A stretch of DNA of 64,000 nt. Source: Shimia_B sp038527375 (GTDB taxonomy: Bacteria > Pseudomonadota > Alphaproteobacteria > Rhodobacterales > Rhodobacteraceae). Each line of letters starts with the position of its first letter. Positions within the stretch are counted from its first letter, which is position 1. The stretch lies in the NCBI GenBank assembly GCA_038527375.1, contig JBCBFU010000005.1, positions 1-64,000 of the forward strand, read 5' to 3'. The notes under the pieces are model-generated. The model worked only from the letters and a program-made list of their open reading frames with translations, had not been told where the DNA came from and did not search any database. Shown in pieces: positions 49,417 through 60,983 of the stretch. The translations under genes were made by a program, and so were the position numbers.

Positions 49417-52336
49417 TGGGTTCGGACGGGTCAACCGCGACACGGAGGTGTCGTTCCGCTTTGCGGGAAAATCTTACACGGGGTTTGAGGGCGACACGCT
49501 CGCCTCGGCTTTGCTGGCCAATGATGTGCGCCTCATGGGGCGGTCGTTCAAATATCACCGCCCGCGCGGGGTTCTGACGGCAGGCTCGGAGGAGCCGAAT
49601 GCGCTCGTGACCGTGGGCACCGGGGCGGATCAGGACCCGAACGTGCGCGCGCCCATGCAAGAGCTGTTCGATGGGCTGATCGCCAACCCGCAGAACGCAT
49701 GGCCGTCGCTGGAGCGGGATATCTTGGGTCTGAACGACCTGCTCTCGCCGTTCCTGGGCGCGGGCTTCTATTACAAGACGTTCATGTGGCCCAAGGCGTT
49801 TTGGGAGAAGGTGTACGAGCCCTTCATCCGCAATGCTGCCGGATTAGGTGCATTGAGCGGCGAAAAGAATGCCGATCACTATGAACGTGCAACGGCGTAT
49901 TGCGATGTGCTGGTGATTGGCGCGGGGCCTGCGGGCCTGATGGCGGCGAAGGTCGCGGCGGATGCGGGTCTGGATGTTGTAATTGCGGATGAGGGCGCGG
50001 GGGCCGGTGGGCGTCTACTGTCCGAACGCGAAGAGGTGGACGGTCAGTCCGGCGCCGATTGGGCCGCGACAATGATTGCGGATTTGGAGGCGCGTGAGAA
50101 TGTCCGCGTGATGATGCGGACCACAGTATCGGGGGCGTTCGACGGCGGCATCTATGGAGCGTTGGAGCGGGTGGGCCACCACAAGCCGCGCCAAGCGGAC
50201 CTGCCGCGCGAGTGCTTCTGGCGCATCCACGCCCGCCGCGCGATCCTCGCCGCGGGGGCCTTGGAACGGCCCGTGGCCTTTGCCAACAACGACCGCCCCG
50301 GCATCATGACCGCGAGCGCGGTGCGCAGTTATCTGAACCGCTTTGGCGTTGTTGCCGGCAAGCGGGTCGCCGTGTTCGGCAATAACGATGACGCGCACCG
50401 CACCGCGCGCGATTTGATTGCGGCAGGTGTCAAGGTCGCGGCTGTGATCGACAGCCGGGGGGACGCGTCCATCGACGTGGACGCGCCGACCTTTACCGGC
50501 GCGAAGGTCGTGGGCTCCAAGGGCAAGCTGGGGCTGGAACAGATCACGGTCGATACCGGGTCGGGGACGCGGCAGATCGCGGTGGATTGTCTCGCGATGT
50601 CAGGGGGTTGGAACCCCTCGGTTCACCTGACGTGTCACATGAACGGGCGCCCGACTTGGGACGCGGATTTGGCAAGTTTCGTGCCAACGCCGGGATCGGT
50701 GCCGGGCCTTACGGCCTGCGGGTCGGCGGCGGGTGTGATGTCAACGGCGGGGTGCCTCACTTCGGGGATCGAGGTCGCTAAAGAGGCCGTGTCGGATCTC
50801 GGCGCGAAAGCCACGGCGACCAAGGCGCCCAAGGCAGAAGATGCCGCGTATGCGATCGAACCGCTCTGGGACGCAGGCGGCAAAGGCCGTGCTTGGCTGG
50901 ATTTCCAGAACGACGTGACCACCAAGGATATCCGTCAGGCGGCCAAGGAAAACTATGTCTCCGTCGAGCATATGAAGCGCTACACGACGCAAGGCATGGC
51001 GACGGATCAGGGCAAGAACTCCAACGTCGCCGCGCTTGCCGTGCTGGCCGACGCGACCGGCCGCGGCATCCCAGAGACGGGGACCACCACCTTCCGTCCG
51101 CCCTTTGTGCCCGTCTCCATCGCTGCGATGGGTGCCGGCGGGCAGGGGCACGGCTTTGCGCCAGAACGCCTGACCACCTCCCACGCCGCCACCATCGCGC
51201 GCCAGGCGCCGATGATCGAGGCGGGGCTGTGGTATCGCCCATCCTATTTCCCGCAATCGGGCGAGACGACTTGGCGGCAATCCTGCGACCGGGAAGTTGG
51301 TTGGGTCCGGAACACGGTCGGCGTCTGCGACGTCTCCACATTGGGCAAGATCGACGTGCAAGGCCCTGATGCGGCTGCGTTTTTGGATTTCGTCTATACC
51401 AACATGATGTCGACGCTGAAGGTGGGCAAGGTCCGCTATGGCCTGATGCTGCGCGAAGATGGGCACGTCATGGATGACGGCACCTGCGCGCATTGGTCGG
51501 ACGGCCATTATGTGATCACGACGACCACCGCAGCGGCGGGTCAGGTGATGAAGCACTTTGAGTATGTGACGCAGGTTCTGCGACCAGACCTCGATGTCTC
51601 CTTCATCTCGGCGACCGAGCAATGGGCGCAGTTTGCGGTCGCTGGGCCGCGGTCGCGTGAGCTTTTGAACACGGTGCTCGACGCCGAGATCGACAATGAC
51701 AGCTTCCCCTACATGGGCTGCGGCGCGGTAAGTGTTGCGGGCGTGGCTGGTCGGCTCTTCCGCATCTCGTTCTCTGGCGAACATGCCTACGAGGTCGCGG
51801 TTCCGGCGCGCTATGGCGACAGCCTCTTCCGGATGCTGGTCGCTCAGGCCGAGGCGCTGGGCGGCGGGCCTTACGGGATGGAAGCGCTCAACGTTCTGCG
51901 GATCGAGAAGGGCTTTATCACCCACGCCGAAATCCACGGGCGCGTCACCGCCTTTGACTGCGGGATGGGCCGCATGGTGTCGGCCAAGAAGGATTGCGTG
52001 GGCAAGACGATGTCGGAGCGTCCGGGCCTGCACGGTGACCACCGCGAGCAACTCGTCGGCCTGAAGCCCGTGGGCGCGGTCAAGAAACTGACGGCGGGGG
52101 CGCATATTTATGAACCTGGCGCGGACCCGGTGAATGGGAACGGGCAGGGCTACACAACCTCGGTCGGGTTCTCGCCCGATGTGGGCAGCGATATCGGGCT
52201 GGGCTTTGTGAAGAACGGACCCAACCGGATGGGCGAAAAGGTCCGCATCCTCGACCGTTTGCGCGGGATTGATGCGGTGTGCGAGATCGTGTCGCCCGTC
52301 TTCGTGGACCCAGAGGGAGGGCGGCTCCGTGGTTAA
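49406..52336 (+). CDS. soxA: Sarcosine oxidase alpha subunit
   Basis: Largest subunit, about 976 residues. The N-terminal domain (VSFRFAGKSYTGFEGDTLAS) resembles a 2Fe-2S ferredoxin fold without clusters; the NAD-binding pyridine-nucleotide domain follows (DVLVIGAGPAGLMAAKVAAD); then a zinc-free linker; and the C-terminal ~380 residues form a GcvT-like tetrahydrofolate-binding domain (SFSGEHAYEVAVPARYG; YGMEALNVLRIEKGFITHAE). This domain takes up the methylene group as 5,10-methylene-THF. Start ATG at 49406 overlaps soxD by 11 bases, and the stop overlaps soxG by 8. Confidence 0.96.
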   Translation: MRVDGFGRVNRDTEVSFRFAGKSYTGFEGDTLASALLANDVRLMGRSFKYHRPRGVLTAGSEEPNALVTVGTGADQDPNVRAPMQELFDGLIANPQNAWPSLERDILGLNDLLSPFLGAGFYYKTFMWPKAFWEKVYEPFIRNAAGLGALSGEKNADHYERATAYCDVLVIGAGPAGLMAAKVAADAGLDVVIADEGAGAGGRLLSEREEVDGQSGADWAATMIADLEARENVRVMMRTTVSGAFDGGIYGALERVGHHKPRQADLPRECFWRIHARRAILAAGALERPVAFANNDRPGIMTASAVRSYLNRFGVVAGKRVAVFGNNDDAHRTARDLIAAGVKVAAVIDSRGDASIDVDAPTFTGAKVVGSKGKLGLEQITVDTGSGTRQIAVDCLAMSGGWNPSVHLTCHMNGRPTWDADLASFVPTPGSVPGLTACGSAAGVMSTAGCLTSGIEVAKEAVSDLGAKATATKAPKAEDAAYAIEPLWDAGGKGRAWLDFQNDVTTKDIRQAAKENYVSVEHMKRYTTQGMATDQGKNSNVAALAVLADATGRGIPETGTTTFRPPFVPVSIAAMGAGGQGHGFAPERLTTSHAATIARQAPMIEAGLWYRPSYFPQSGETTWRQSCDREVGWVRNTVGVCDVSTLGKIDVQGPDAAAFLDFVYTNMMSTLKVGKVRYGLMLREDGHVMDDGTCAHWSDGHYVITTTTAAAGQVMKHFEYVTQVLRPDLDVSFISATEQWAQFAVAGPRSRELLNTVLDAEIDNDSFPYMGCGAVSVAGVAGRLFRISFSGEHAYEVAVPARYGDSLFRMLVAQAEALGGGPYGMEALNVLRIEKGFITHAEIHGRVTAFDCGMGRMVSAKKDCVGKTMSERPGLHGDHREQLVGLKPVGAVKKLTAGAHIYEPGADPVNGNGQGYTTSVGFSPDVGSDIGLGFVKNGPNRMGEKVRILDRLRGIDAVCEIVSPVFVDPEGGRLRG

Positions 52337-52874
52337 GCTCGTTGCGAAATCGGCCGCAGACGGCCTGCTCCCGCTGTCTATTGGCGACGTGACGGTGACC
52401 GAATTGGCCCCAGATCACGTGACGTCCATCGGGATCGGGAAAGGCCAGAAGACCGCGATTTCGGACGCTTTGAAAGCGGCGCACGGGATGGCGTTGCCTG
52501 CCCCGAACCGCGCGACGGGCAAAGAGGGTGCGCGGTGCGTATGGTTTGGCCATGCCCACGCAATGCTGATCGGTCCGGCGCTGGATGCTTCTGTAGAAGG
52601 TATTGCGGCCACGACCGATCAATCCGACAGCTGGACCTGCGTGCGGATCGAAGGAGCGGGGGCCGCCGATGTGTTGGCACGCCTCACGCCCATCGACCTG
52701 CGCGATGACGCATTCAAACGCGGGCACACGGCGCGGACCGAGCTTGCGCATATGGCGGCGTCAATCACACGGACGGGGGCGAATGCCTATGACGTGATGG
52801 TCTTCCGGTCGATGGCCGGCACGCTTGTCCACGACCTTGAGACGGTCATGAAAGCGTTGGCGGCGCGGGGGTAG
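52329..52874 (+). CDS. soxG: Sarcosine oxidase gamma subunit
   Basis: Subunit of about 181 residues, distantly related to the folate-binding GcvT fold. SoxG-type segments include GIGKGQKTAISDALKAAHGM and VLARLTPIDLRDDAFKRGHT, ending in a domain with NAYDVMVFRSMAGTLVHDLE. Start is the GTG at 52329 (GTG GTT AAG CTC), overlapping the soxA stop by 8 bases; the longer frame beginning at 52269 lies inside soxA and is not the start. It completes the operon. Confidence 0.93.
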   Translation: MVKLVAKSAADGLLPLSIGDVTVTELAPDHVTSIGIGKGQKTAISDALKAAHGMALPAPNRATGKEGARCVWFGHAHAMLIGPALDASVEGIAATTDQSDSWTCVRIEGAGAADVLARLTPIDLRDDAFKRGHTARTELAHMAASITRTGANAYDVMVFRSMAGTLVHDLETVMKALAARG

Positions 52875-52925
52875 GGCACCGCCCATCCGCTTGCGCCGAC
52901 CGCAGACACGGCAGATACTCAGACA

Positions 52926-54923
52926 ATGAGTCTGCCGCCCGGTTTCCTAGACGAATTGCGCACGCGCACCTCGATCTCTCAGGTCGTGGGGCGCAAGGTC
53001 ATGTGGGACCAGCGCAAGTCGAACCCGGGCAAGGGCGACATGTGGGCGCCGTGCCCGTTCCATCAGGAAAAGACGGCGAGCTTCCACGTCGATGACCGCA
53101 AAGGGTACTACTACTGCTTTGGCTGCCACGCCAAAGGCGACGCGCTGAGTTTCATCCGCGAGACCGAGAATGTGGGCTTCATGGAAGCGGTTGAGATCCT
53201 CGCGGGCGAGGCCGGGATGCAGATGCCCGCGCGCGATCCGCGCGCGCAGGAAAAGGCTGATGAGCGGACCGAGCTCGTCCAGATCATGGAGCAGGCGGTC
53301 CAGTTTTTCCGCCTGCAACTCAAGACCAACGCCGGGCAGTCGGCGCGCCGCTACCTTGCGGGGCGGGGCCTGTCCGAAGACGCGTTGGCCCGGTGGGAAA
53401 TCGGCTTTGCGCCCGAGGGCTGGCAGAACCTGTGGGATCACCTGACGGGCAAGGGCGTGGCCGCGGATAAGATCCTCGCCTGCGGTCTGGCCAAGCCGTC
53501 GGACAAGGGGCGCAAGCCCTACGACACGTTTCGCAACAGGATCATGTTCCCGATCCGCGACCCGCGCGGGCGGGCCATCGCGTTTGGGGGGCGGGCGATG
53601 GATCCGTCGGACAACGCCAAGTACCTGAATTCGCCGGAAACGCCGCTCTTCGACAAATCGCGGGTGCTTTTCAATCACGGCCCTGCGCGCGAGGGCGCGG
53701 GCAAGGGGCAACCGATTGTGGTGGCCGAAGGCTACATGGACGTGATTGCCCTGTCCGAGGCCGGGTTCCGCGCGACGGTGGCCCCGCTCGGGACCGCCGT
53801 AACCGAACACCAATTGGCGATGTTGTGGCGCATGTCGGACGAGCCAATTATCGCGCTGGATGGCGACACGGCGGGCCTGCGGGCGGCCAACCGGGTGGTC
53901 GATCTGGCGCTGCCAAGGCTCGAGGCAGGAAAGGCCGTGCGTTTTGCGTTGATGCCCAATGGGCAGGACCCCGATGACGTGCTCAAGGCCAGCGGGCCTG
54001 ACGCGATGCAGGGGCTTTTGGATGGGGCGATGCCCCTTGTCCAACTGCTGTGGCGACGCGAAACCGAAGGCAAAATCTTTGACAGCCCGGAACGCAAGGC
54101 CGCGCTCGACAAAATCATGCGCGGCAAACTGCGCGAGATTTCCGATCCGTCCCTGCGCGGCCATTACGGCGAAGAGATCAAACGCTTGCGTGCCGAGCTG
54201 TTCGGTTATGGCGCGGCGCCTGCGCAATCGGGCTTTGGCGGAGCGCGTGCGCCACGCAGACCCGGTCGGGGATGGACGCCGCCCGCTGTCCCGCAGGCAA
54301 CGACCAAAGGCTCGCTCTTGGTCACGCAGGACGCGGTGGAAGATCACGTGCGGGAGGCCGTGATCCTTGCCACGCTGATTGCCACGCCCGAAGTTCTTGC
54401 GGAGTTCGACGGCGAGTTGGAGATGCTCGAGGGCCATGGCGACCACGCGGCATTGCGCGCGGCATTGATGGCGCTGCCGCTGGACCAACTGACGAGCGGC
54501 GTTGCGCGCGAAGCGATCCTTGCGCGCGTTGGTCCCGGTCCCCTTGAAAAGCTCTTTGGGCTGGCCCATGTGGCCATTAGCCCGGCTGTTCGCGCACCCG
54601 GTGACATGGATATGGCCCGCCTCTGTCTTGCCGAGGAATTTGCCAAACTGTCAGCCCGACAAGGGCATGCGCGCGAAGTGGCGGACGCGATAGAGGACAT
54701 GGATGGCCTCGCGGATGAAGGTCTGACTTGGCGACTTGGCCAGGCAGCGGAAGCAATGAACCGCGCCGGACGCCAAGACGATGATGACACCGCAGAATAC
54801 GAGACCGCGCCCAATGGGGCGCGACTGAACCGGGACGAGCGGAGCGAGTTCGATCAACTGCTCGACAAGATAGGATTTTCCAAGACCGCTTCGCCACGCG
54901 ACCCGCAGGGTGACCCATCCTGA
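52926..54923 (+). CDS. dnaG: DNA primase
   Basis: Bacterial primase of 665 residues that makes RNA primers at the replication fork. The N-terminal zinc-binding domain has CPFH and YYYCFGCHAKGDALSF (CHC2 zinc finger). The core follows: RYLAGRGLSEDALARWEIGF, IMFPIRDPRGRAIAFGGRAM, and TOPRIM motifs VVAEGYMDVIAL and ALDGDTAGLRAANR. The C-terminal helicase-interacting part is after residue ~440. It lies upstream of rpoD, the standard macromolecular-synthesis arrangement, 51 bases after soxG. Confidence 0.97.
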   Translation: MSLPPGFLDELRTRTSISQVVGRKVMWDQRKSNPGKGDMWAPCPFHQEKTASFHVDDRKGYYYCFGCHAKGDALSFIRETENVGFMEAVEILAGEAGMQMPARDPRAQEKADERTELVQIMEQAVQFFRLQLKTNAGQSARRYLAGRGLSEDALARWEIGFAPEGWQNLWDHLTGKGVAADKILACGLAKPSDKGRKPYDTFRNRIMFPIRDPRGRAIAFGGRAMDPSDNAKYLNSPETPLFDKSRVLFNHGPAREGAGKGQPIVVAEGYMDVIALSEAGFRATVAPLGTAVTEHQLAMLWRMSDEPIIALDGDTAGLRAANRVVDLALPRLEAGKAVRFALMPNGQDPDDVLKASGPDAMQGLLDGAMPLVQLLWRRETEGKIFDSPERKAALDKIMRGKLREISDPSLRGHYGEEIKRLRAELFGYGAAPAQSGFGGARAPRRPGRGWTPPAVPQATTKGSLLVTQDAVEDHVREAVILATLIATPEVLAEFDGELEMLEGHGDHAALRAALMALPLDQLTSGVAREAILARVGPGPLEKLFGLAHVAISPAVRAPGDMDMARLCLAEEFAKLSARQGHAREVADAIEDMDGLADEGLTWRLGQAAEAMNRAGRQDDDDTAEYETAPNGARLNRDERSEFDQLLDKIGFSKTASPRDPQGDPS

Positions 54924-54976
54924 TGCAGGTTTGCTTTTGGTGAAGAAGCCGAAAGAGAATCAGGTTAAAACCTAGG

Positions 54977-55002
54977 GCGAATCACTAGGGACGGTGATTC
55001 GC
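54977..55002. promoter_or_regulatory. Inverted repeat between dnaG and rpoD
   Basis: Arms GCGAATCAC and GTGATTCGC flank an 8-base loop. Just before it is AGGTTAAAACCT, a second small inverted repeat. The pair lies in the 141-base leader of rpoD, 63 bases before its ATG, and could be a regulator site, attenuator or 5' UTR structure. Confidence 0.5.
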
Positions 55003-55064
55003 ACGACCTGTAATGACGACGCCCCAGCACCCAGAGCAAGCCCCTCGGTAAGGAGCCCCGCAAC

Positions 55065-57047
<1,983 letters not shown>

Positions 57048-57078
57048 ACGCAAACACGCCTGTAATGTGTGAATGACG

Positions 57079-57109
57079 AACGCGCGCCCCCGGGCGCGCG
57101 TTTCCTTTT
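57079..57109 (+). terminator. Rho-independent terminator of rpoD
   Basis: Perfect 11-base arms AACGCGCGCCC and GGGCGCGCGTT around CC, followed by TCCTTTT. It lies 31 bases after the rpoD stop and is the best terminator in the window. Confidence 0.85.
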
Positions 57110-57147
57110 GTCTGGCCGCCCACGTGACCGGCCACTTGGCCGCCTGC

Positions 57148-57906
57148 CTAACCTTCTGTCTGGCCGGTCGCGTGTGCGTCCTTCCAGGCTTGCACGAATT
57201 TCAGGATGACCTCTTCCATGGCGTCCATGGCATCGTAGTCAGAGTTATCCTCGCTTTGTCGCGCGGATGCGGACCACGTCGTCGTGTGCAACATCAAATG
57301 GGGCGCGCGGGCGAGGACGACGCGTTGCTTCAGGCTCAGCGATACGGACCACGGGCGGCAGTTCTGCACCTCTACTGAATAGCGCATGGTGAGCACGGCA
57401 TTGGCGGGCAACGCCTCTGCCGCCTCACGGGTCAGGATCGGAATTCCGGCATCGGCAAAACGCGCCTCGGTAGCCGCCTGTGCGCGGGTGCCGAATTCGC
57501 CGTCGGCGGAGGCGGGACCGCGCACGCCGCGCAGATCGACCAACACCCCTTCAAGCCCGCGCAAGGTCTGGGTGGCTGTCGCCACATCCAGTGCCGTCAC
57601 GTCCGGCATCACAACGGCGCCCCCGTCCTGGAAACACATCGGCGAACGCTGGGTTCGGATGTTTGTGTCGCCCGGCGTCTGGGCAAAGTCCGCCATGCGC
57701 CCGAAAAAGCGGTGCGCCACATCCGACGTCATCCCGTCGATGCGGTGGCTGAAATAGATGCCCCCGTCACAGGTCGCCCCGTCGCAATCCCGAAGCTCTG
57801 GCAGCGTCCGTTCCCAAACGACCCAGAACACATTGTCGTCATCCGATTGTGCGCCGACGCACCCCGCCCAAAGCGCCGTGCACCCGGCCAAAACCCATCT
57901 CAACAT
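57148..57906 (-). CDS. Secreted protein of unknown function
   Basis: Protein of about 252 residues with a signal peptide (MLRWVLAGCTALWAGCVGAQ). The mature part is not recognised; it contains paired cysteines (LRDCDGATCDGGIYF) and a segment VATATQTLRGLEGVLVDLRG. No enzyme motif is evident. Start placed at the ATG at 57906 for the signal peptide; a frame from 57948 adds 14 residues. It lies on the minus strand downstream of the GH16 gene with a gap of 60 bases. Confidence 0.7.
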   Translation of the reverse strand: MLRWVLAGCTALWAGCVGAQSDDDNVFWVVWERTLPELRDCDGATCDGGIYFSHRIDGMTSDVAHRFFGRMADFAQTPGDTNIRTQRSPMCFQDGGAVVMPDVTALDVATATQTLRGLEGVLVDLRGVRGPASADGEFGTRAQAATEARFADAGIPILTREAAEALPANAVLTMRYSVEVQNCRPWSVSLSLKQRVVLARAPHLMLHTTTWSASARQSEDNSDYDAMDAMEEVILKFVQAWKDAHATGQTEG

Positions 57907-57966
57907 CGCAGCCCTCCATCGCGCCCACCCGTCGGGGCACAATGGCAAAAGGGATTTAAGGTTCGG

Positions 57967-58698
57967 TTAGGAGCGGGCTGTTCGTGCCGCGTGCGTGATG
58001 CGCGTGGCATGGGCCGTGGCGCGTATGCCCGGGGCGGGCGTTCCCGCCCACGAGGCCAGCTTGGGCGACACGGCCCACAGGTTGAAGAAATACCGCATGG
58101 GGGTGCGCGGTACGCTTTGCTTGGTGTGAAAGACGACATCGCCGTCGACGCGCCACGTGATCGCGTCTGGCCCCCATTCGATGCCATAGCGATGGGGGGC
58201 CTCGGCCGCATCAAACCCCAAGTCGATGCGCTGTTCGGTGATCTTGCCGTCCTTGAACCACGCGACCTGCGCGGTGCGTGTGTCGCCGCCGAAGATTTCC
58301 CAATCAATTTCATCGTGTTGCGTGCCGTAGGCGGGCCCGGTGTACAGAAACGATCCCGTCACGATGCCGTCCCCGCGCGCAGCAATCAGCGTCGTTTCAT
58401 AGCGGCCGTAACGCGTCGGCTCCATCCGCCGCACAGACCCCGATACGAACCGATTTCCGTCCACGCGCGGCACATCATGGGGCCGCAGGGCGAGCGTCAG
58501 GCCCTCTGCGATATGGGCCTGACCACGGTCCCAATCCGTGTCGAAATGTGGGTTGTCAAAAACGTAGTGGGCCCGGTGCCATTGGCTCATATCCAAGGCA
58601 GGCATGGTCGAAAAATCCTGGGCAAATCCCGCTGCCACCTGTGCCGGAACGGCGGCCCCAAGGCCCATCGCCGTCAACAGCATGTCGCGTCGTTTCAT
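57967..58698 (-). CDS. Glycoside hydrolase family 16 protein
   Basis: Exported enzyme of about 243 residues with a signal peptide (MKRRDMLLTAMGLGAAVPAQ; the RR could allow Tat export). The GH16 active-site motif is HDEIDWEIFGGD, with the two catalytic Glu and the Asp between them (ExDxxE). VSGSVRRMEPTRYGRYETTL and HRYGIEWGPDAITWRVDGDV are typical GH16 sheets. Members cut beta-glucans or beta-galactans; proteins of this length next to polysaccharide genes often process exopolysaccharide (ExoK-like). GAGAGGACACTTGC precedes the ATG at 58698. Confidence 0.88.
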   Translation of the reverse strand: MKRRDMLLTAMGLGAAVPAQVAAGFAQDFSTMPALDMSQWHRAHYVFDNPHFDTDWDRGQAHIAEGLTLALRPHDVPRVDGNRFVSGSVRRMEPTRYGRYETTLIAARGDGIVTGSFLYTGPAYGTQHDEIDWEIFGGDTRTAQVAWFKDGKITEQRIDLGFDAAEAPHRYGIEWGPDAITWRVDGDVVFHTKQSVPRTPMRYFFNLWAVSPKLASWAGTPAPGIRATAHATRITHAARTARS

Positions 58699-58937
58699 GC
58701 AAGTGTCCTCTCTTGCCTGTTTTTGTCGTGTTCGTGAATGCTCCAGTCCCCTGATCGGTCCCCGTTGGAGCATTAATGAATTCCTACCGGAACCAAGGGC
58801 GGGTGCGAGGCGTTCCTCTGATATTGGTAAACCGGGCACCCGAACCTCTCGGATTGCACACGAAGACGTGCATCGCCGCAGACTGGTGATTTGCGCAGCC
58901 GCTACCATCTCTGTCTTAGCTTATCGGAGGCCAACCC

Positions 58938-59216
58938 ATGGCACGTTTCTTTGCATCTCTCGCCCCTGCTGCCCTCGTCGCGGCAACGCTCAGCGCGCCG
59001 TTCGCGGCATCTGCGAATACGGGGTCGTTGGATGATCTGCTGCAAGAAGCATCCGAGGCGCGCTATGCCACCGTCGCAAACGCGCCGTCCCTGCCGGTGG
59101 CGGACGCGGCGAGCGATGCGGTCTGCGCGGTTGTGGTCGATCCCCTGCCGGCGGTCCTGACCCTGCATCTGGGCCCTGACGCACAGGCCGGGCTGACGGC
59201 ATGCCTGTCCTTCTGA
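58938..59216 (+). CDS. Small secreted protein, hypothetical
   Basis: Protein of 92 residues with a signal peptide (MARFFASLAPAALVAATLSA, cleavage near ASA-NTG). The mature chain is about 66 residues with two cysteines (SDAVCAVVVD, LTACLSF) that may form a disulfide. Function unknown. A strong GGAGG ribosome site precedes the ATG. Confidence 0.65.
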   Translation: MARFFASLAPAALVAATLSAPFAASANTGSLDDLLQEASEARYATVANAPSLPVADAASDAVCAVVVDPLPAVLTLHLGPDAQAGLTACLSF

Positions 59217-59372
59217 CCGGGGCCTAGGCGCCATCCTTGCCCCTTTGGCTAAAGGGAAAACCCCACATGCGGTGGTGGCATTTGCCCTCTACCCAAAACT
59301 TTGCCGACGCCCTATAGTCGCTGTGGATAAGTGGGGAAGATACCCCATGAGCAGAGGACGAGGGAGGCCGCG

Positions 59373-59840
59373 ATGCGCTGCCCATTTTGTGGAAATGTCG
59401 ACACGCAGGTCAAAGACAGCCGCCCGGCGGAAGATCACGCGGCCATCCGGCGGCGCAGGTTTTGTCCCGCGTGTGGCGGTCGCTTTACCACCTATGAGCG
59501 CGTCCAACTGCGTGATCTGACCGTTATCAAATCCAACGGGCGGCGCGAGGATTTCGATCGCGACAAGCTGGAGCGCTCGATCCGTATCGCCTTGCAGAAA
59601 CGCCCGATTGAACCGGAACGCATGGATCAGATGATCAGCGGTCTTGTGCGCCGGCTGGAGAGCATGGGCGAAACCGATATCCCCTCCAAGACCATCGGGG
59701 AGATCGTGATGGAGGCTTTGGCCCGCATCGACACGGTGGCCTATGTGCGTTTTGCAAGCGTTTACAAGAACTTCCAAGCGGCTGACGATTTCGAGGACTT
59801 CGTCCATGAACTGCGCCCGCCCGACAATAGCGGTGACTGA
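59373..59840 (+). CDS. nrdR: Transcriptional repressor NrdR
   Basis: Zinc-ribbon and ATP-cone repressor of ribonucleotide reductase genes, 155 residues. The zinc ribbon is MRCPFCG with RFCPACGGRFTTYERV; the ATP-cone domain (DLTVIKSNGRREDFDRDKLE; IALQKRPIEPERMDQMISGL) senses ATP/dATP. Start at ATG 59373 (MRCPFCGNVDTQV). It is followed by ribD, the usual nrdR-rib arrangement in alphaproteobacteria. Confidence 0.97.
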   Translation: MRCPFCGNVDTQVKDSRPAEDHAAIRRRRFCPACGGRFTTYERVQLRDLTVIKSNGRREDFDRDKLERSIRIALQKRPIEPERMDQMISGLVRRLESMGETDIPSKTIGEIVMEALARIDTVAYVRFASVYKNFQAADDFEDFVHELRPPDNSGD

Positions 59841-59873
59841 TACACGGCCCGCGCGCCGCGTGGCGGTCGGGCG

Positions 59874-60983
59874 ATGACCGCATCACAGACCCTTTCCGAC
59901 GCCAGCCGCTGGATGACCGTGGCCTTGGGCCTCGGGCGTCGCGGGGCAGGTCGCTGCTGGCCCAACCCTGCTGTGGGCTGCATCATTGTGTCGGGTGAAA
60001 CGGTCGTCGGGCGTGGCTGGACCCAACCGGGTGGTCGCCCCCATGCCGAGGCAATGGCCTTGGCGGCAGCGGGGTCTGCTGCGCGGGGGGCGACGGCCAT
60101 CGTGACGCTGGAGCCTTGTGCCCATACCGGGAAAACACCCCCCTGTGCCGATGCGCTGATTGCCGCGGGCATCGCGCGGGTCATTGTGGCCACGGGCGAT
60201 CCCGATGCCCGGGTCGCGGGCGCGGGTCTTGCGCGTTTGCGCGCGGCGGGCGTCGAAGTGATCGAAGGGATCTGCAAGCGCGAGGCCGACCGTGACCACC
60301 GCGGCTTTTTCACGCGCCTTTTGCACGGGCGGCCTGCCGTGACGTTGAAACTGGCGACGTCTTTGGACGGGCGCATCGCCACGGCCACCGGCGAAAGTCA
60401 GTGGATCACAGGGCCAACCGCAAGGCGCGCGGTCCACGGCGCGCGCGCACGCCACGACGCAGTGATGGTAGGTGGCGGCACGGCCCGGGCCGATGACCCG
60501 ACGCTCACTGTGCGGGATATGGGGATAACCCACCAACCTGTGCGGGTGGTGTTGTCGCGACGGCTCGACATTCCTGAAACCGGCGCCTTGGCGCGCACGG
60601 CCCGCGAGGTCCCTGTCTGGCTGTGTCATGGCGAAGATGCCGATGCGGACGCCATCGCGCGCTGGGCGGATCGTGGCGCGCGTCTGATCGAGGTTCCGTT
60701 GATGGGGCGTCAGCTCGACACCGCGGCGGCGCTTCAGGCGCTGGGGGCGGCGGGGCTCAATTCCGTCTATTGCGAAGGCGGCGGCGCGTTGGCGGCGTCC
60801 TTGCTTAATGCCGGTCTGGTTGACCGGCTGTTGACCCATCAGGCCGGTGTGGCGCTGGGCGCCGAAGGCCAGCCCGCGATCGGGGCGATGGGATTGGATC
60901 GATTGGCCGAAGCACCGCGGTTCACGCTTGTTTCCGTGCGGCCCCTTGGACCCGATGCCGAACTGGAATGGGCGCGCGCCTAA
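59874..60983 (+). CDS. ribD: Riboflavin biosynthesis protein RibD
   Basis: Bifunctional enzyme of 369 residues: an N-terminal zinc-dependent deaminase (GGRPHAEAMALAAAGSAARG, with HAE; EPCAHTGKTPPCADAL as the zinc site) and a C-terminal NADPH-dependent reductase (VTLKLATSLDGRIATATGES; GLNSVYCEGGGALAASLL). It converts the ribitylated pyrimidine precursor toward riboflavin. Its 5' end follows nrdR by 33 bases; its 3' end overlaps the convergent capsule gene by 4 bases. Confidence 0.96.
   Translation: MTASQTLSDASRWMTVALGLGRRGAGRCWPNPAVGCIIVSGETVVGRGWTQPGGRPHAEAMALAAAGSAARGATAIVTLEPCAHTGKTPPCADALIAAGIARVIVATGDPDARVAGAGLARLRAAGVEVIEGICKREADRDHRGFFTRLLHGRPAVTLKLATSLDGRIATATGESQWITGPTARRAVHGARARHDAVMVGGGTARADDPTLTVRDMGITHQPVRVVLSRRLDIPETGALARTAREVPVWLCHGEDADADAIARWADRGARLIEVPLMGRQLDTAAALQALGAAGLNSVYCEGGGALAASLLNAGLVDRLLTHQAGVALGAEGQPAIGAMGLDRLAEAPRFTLVSVRPLGPDAELEWARA

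Noticed and set aside
52947..54569. A 540-codon minus-strand frame opposite dnaG
   Set aside because: It is the antisense of a secure primase gene and has no domain. Similar long antisense frames opposite soxA, TadG and RibD were set aside for the same reason.
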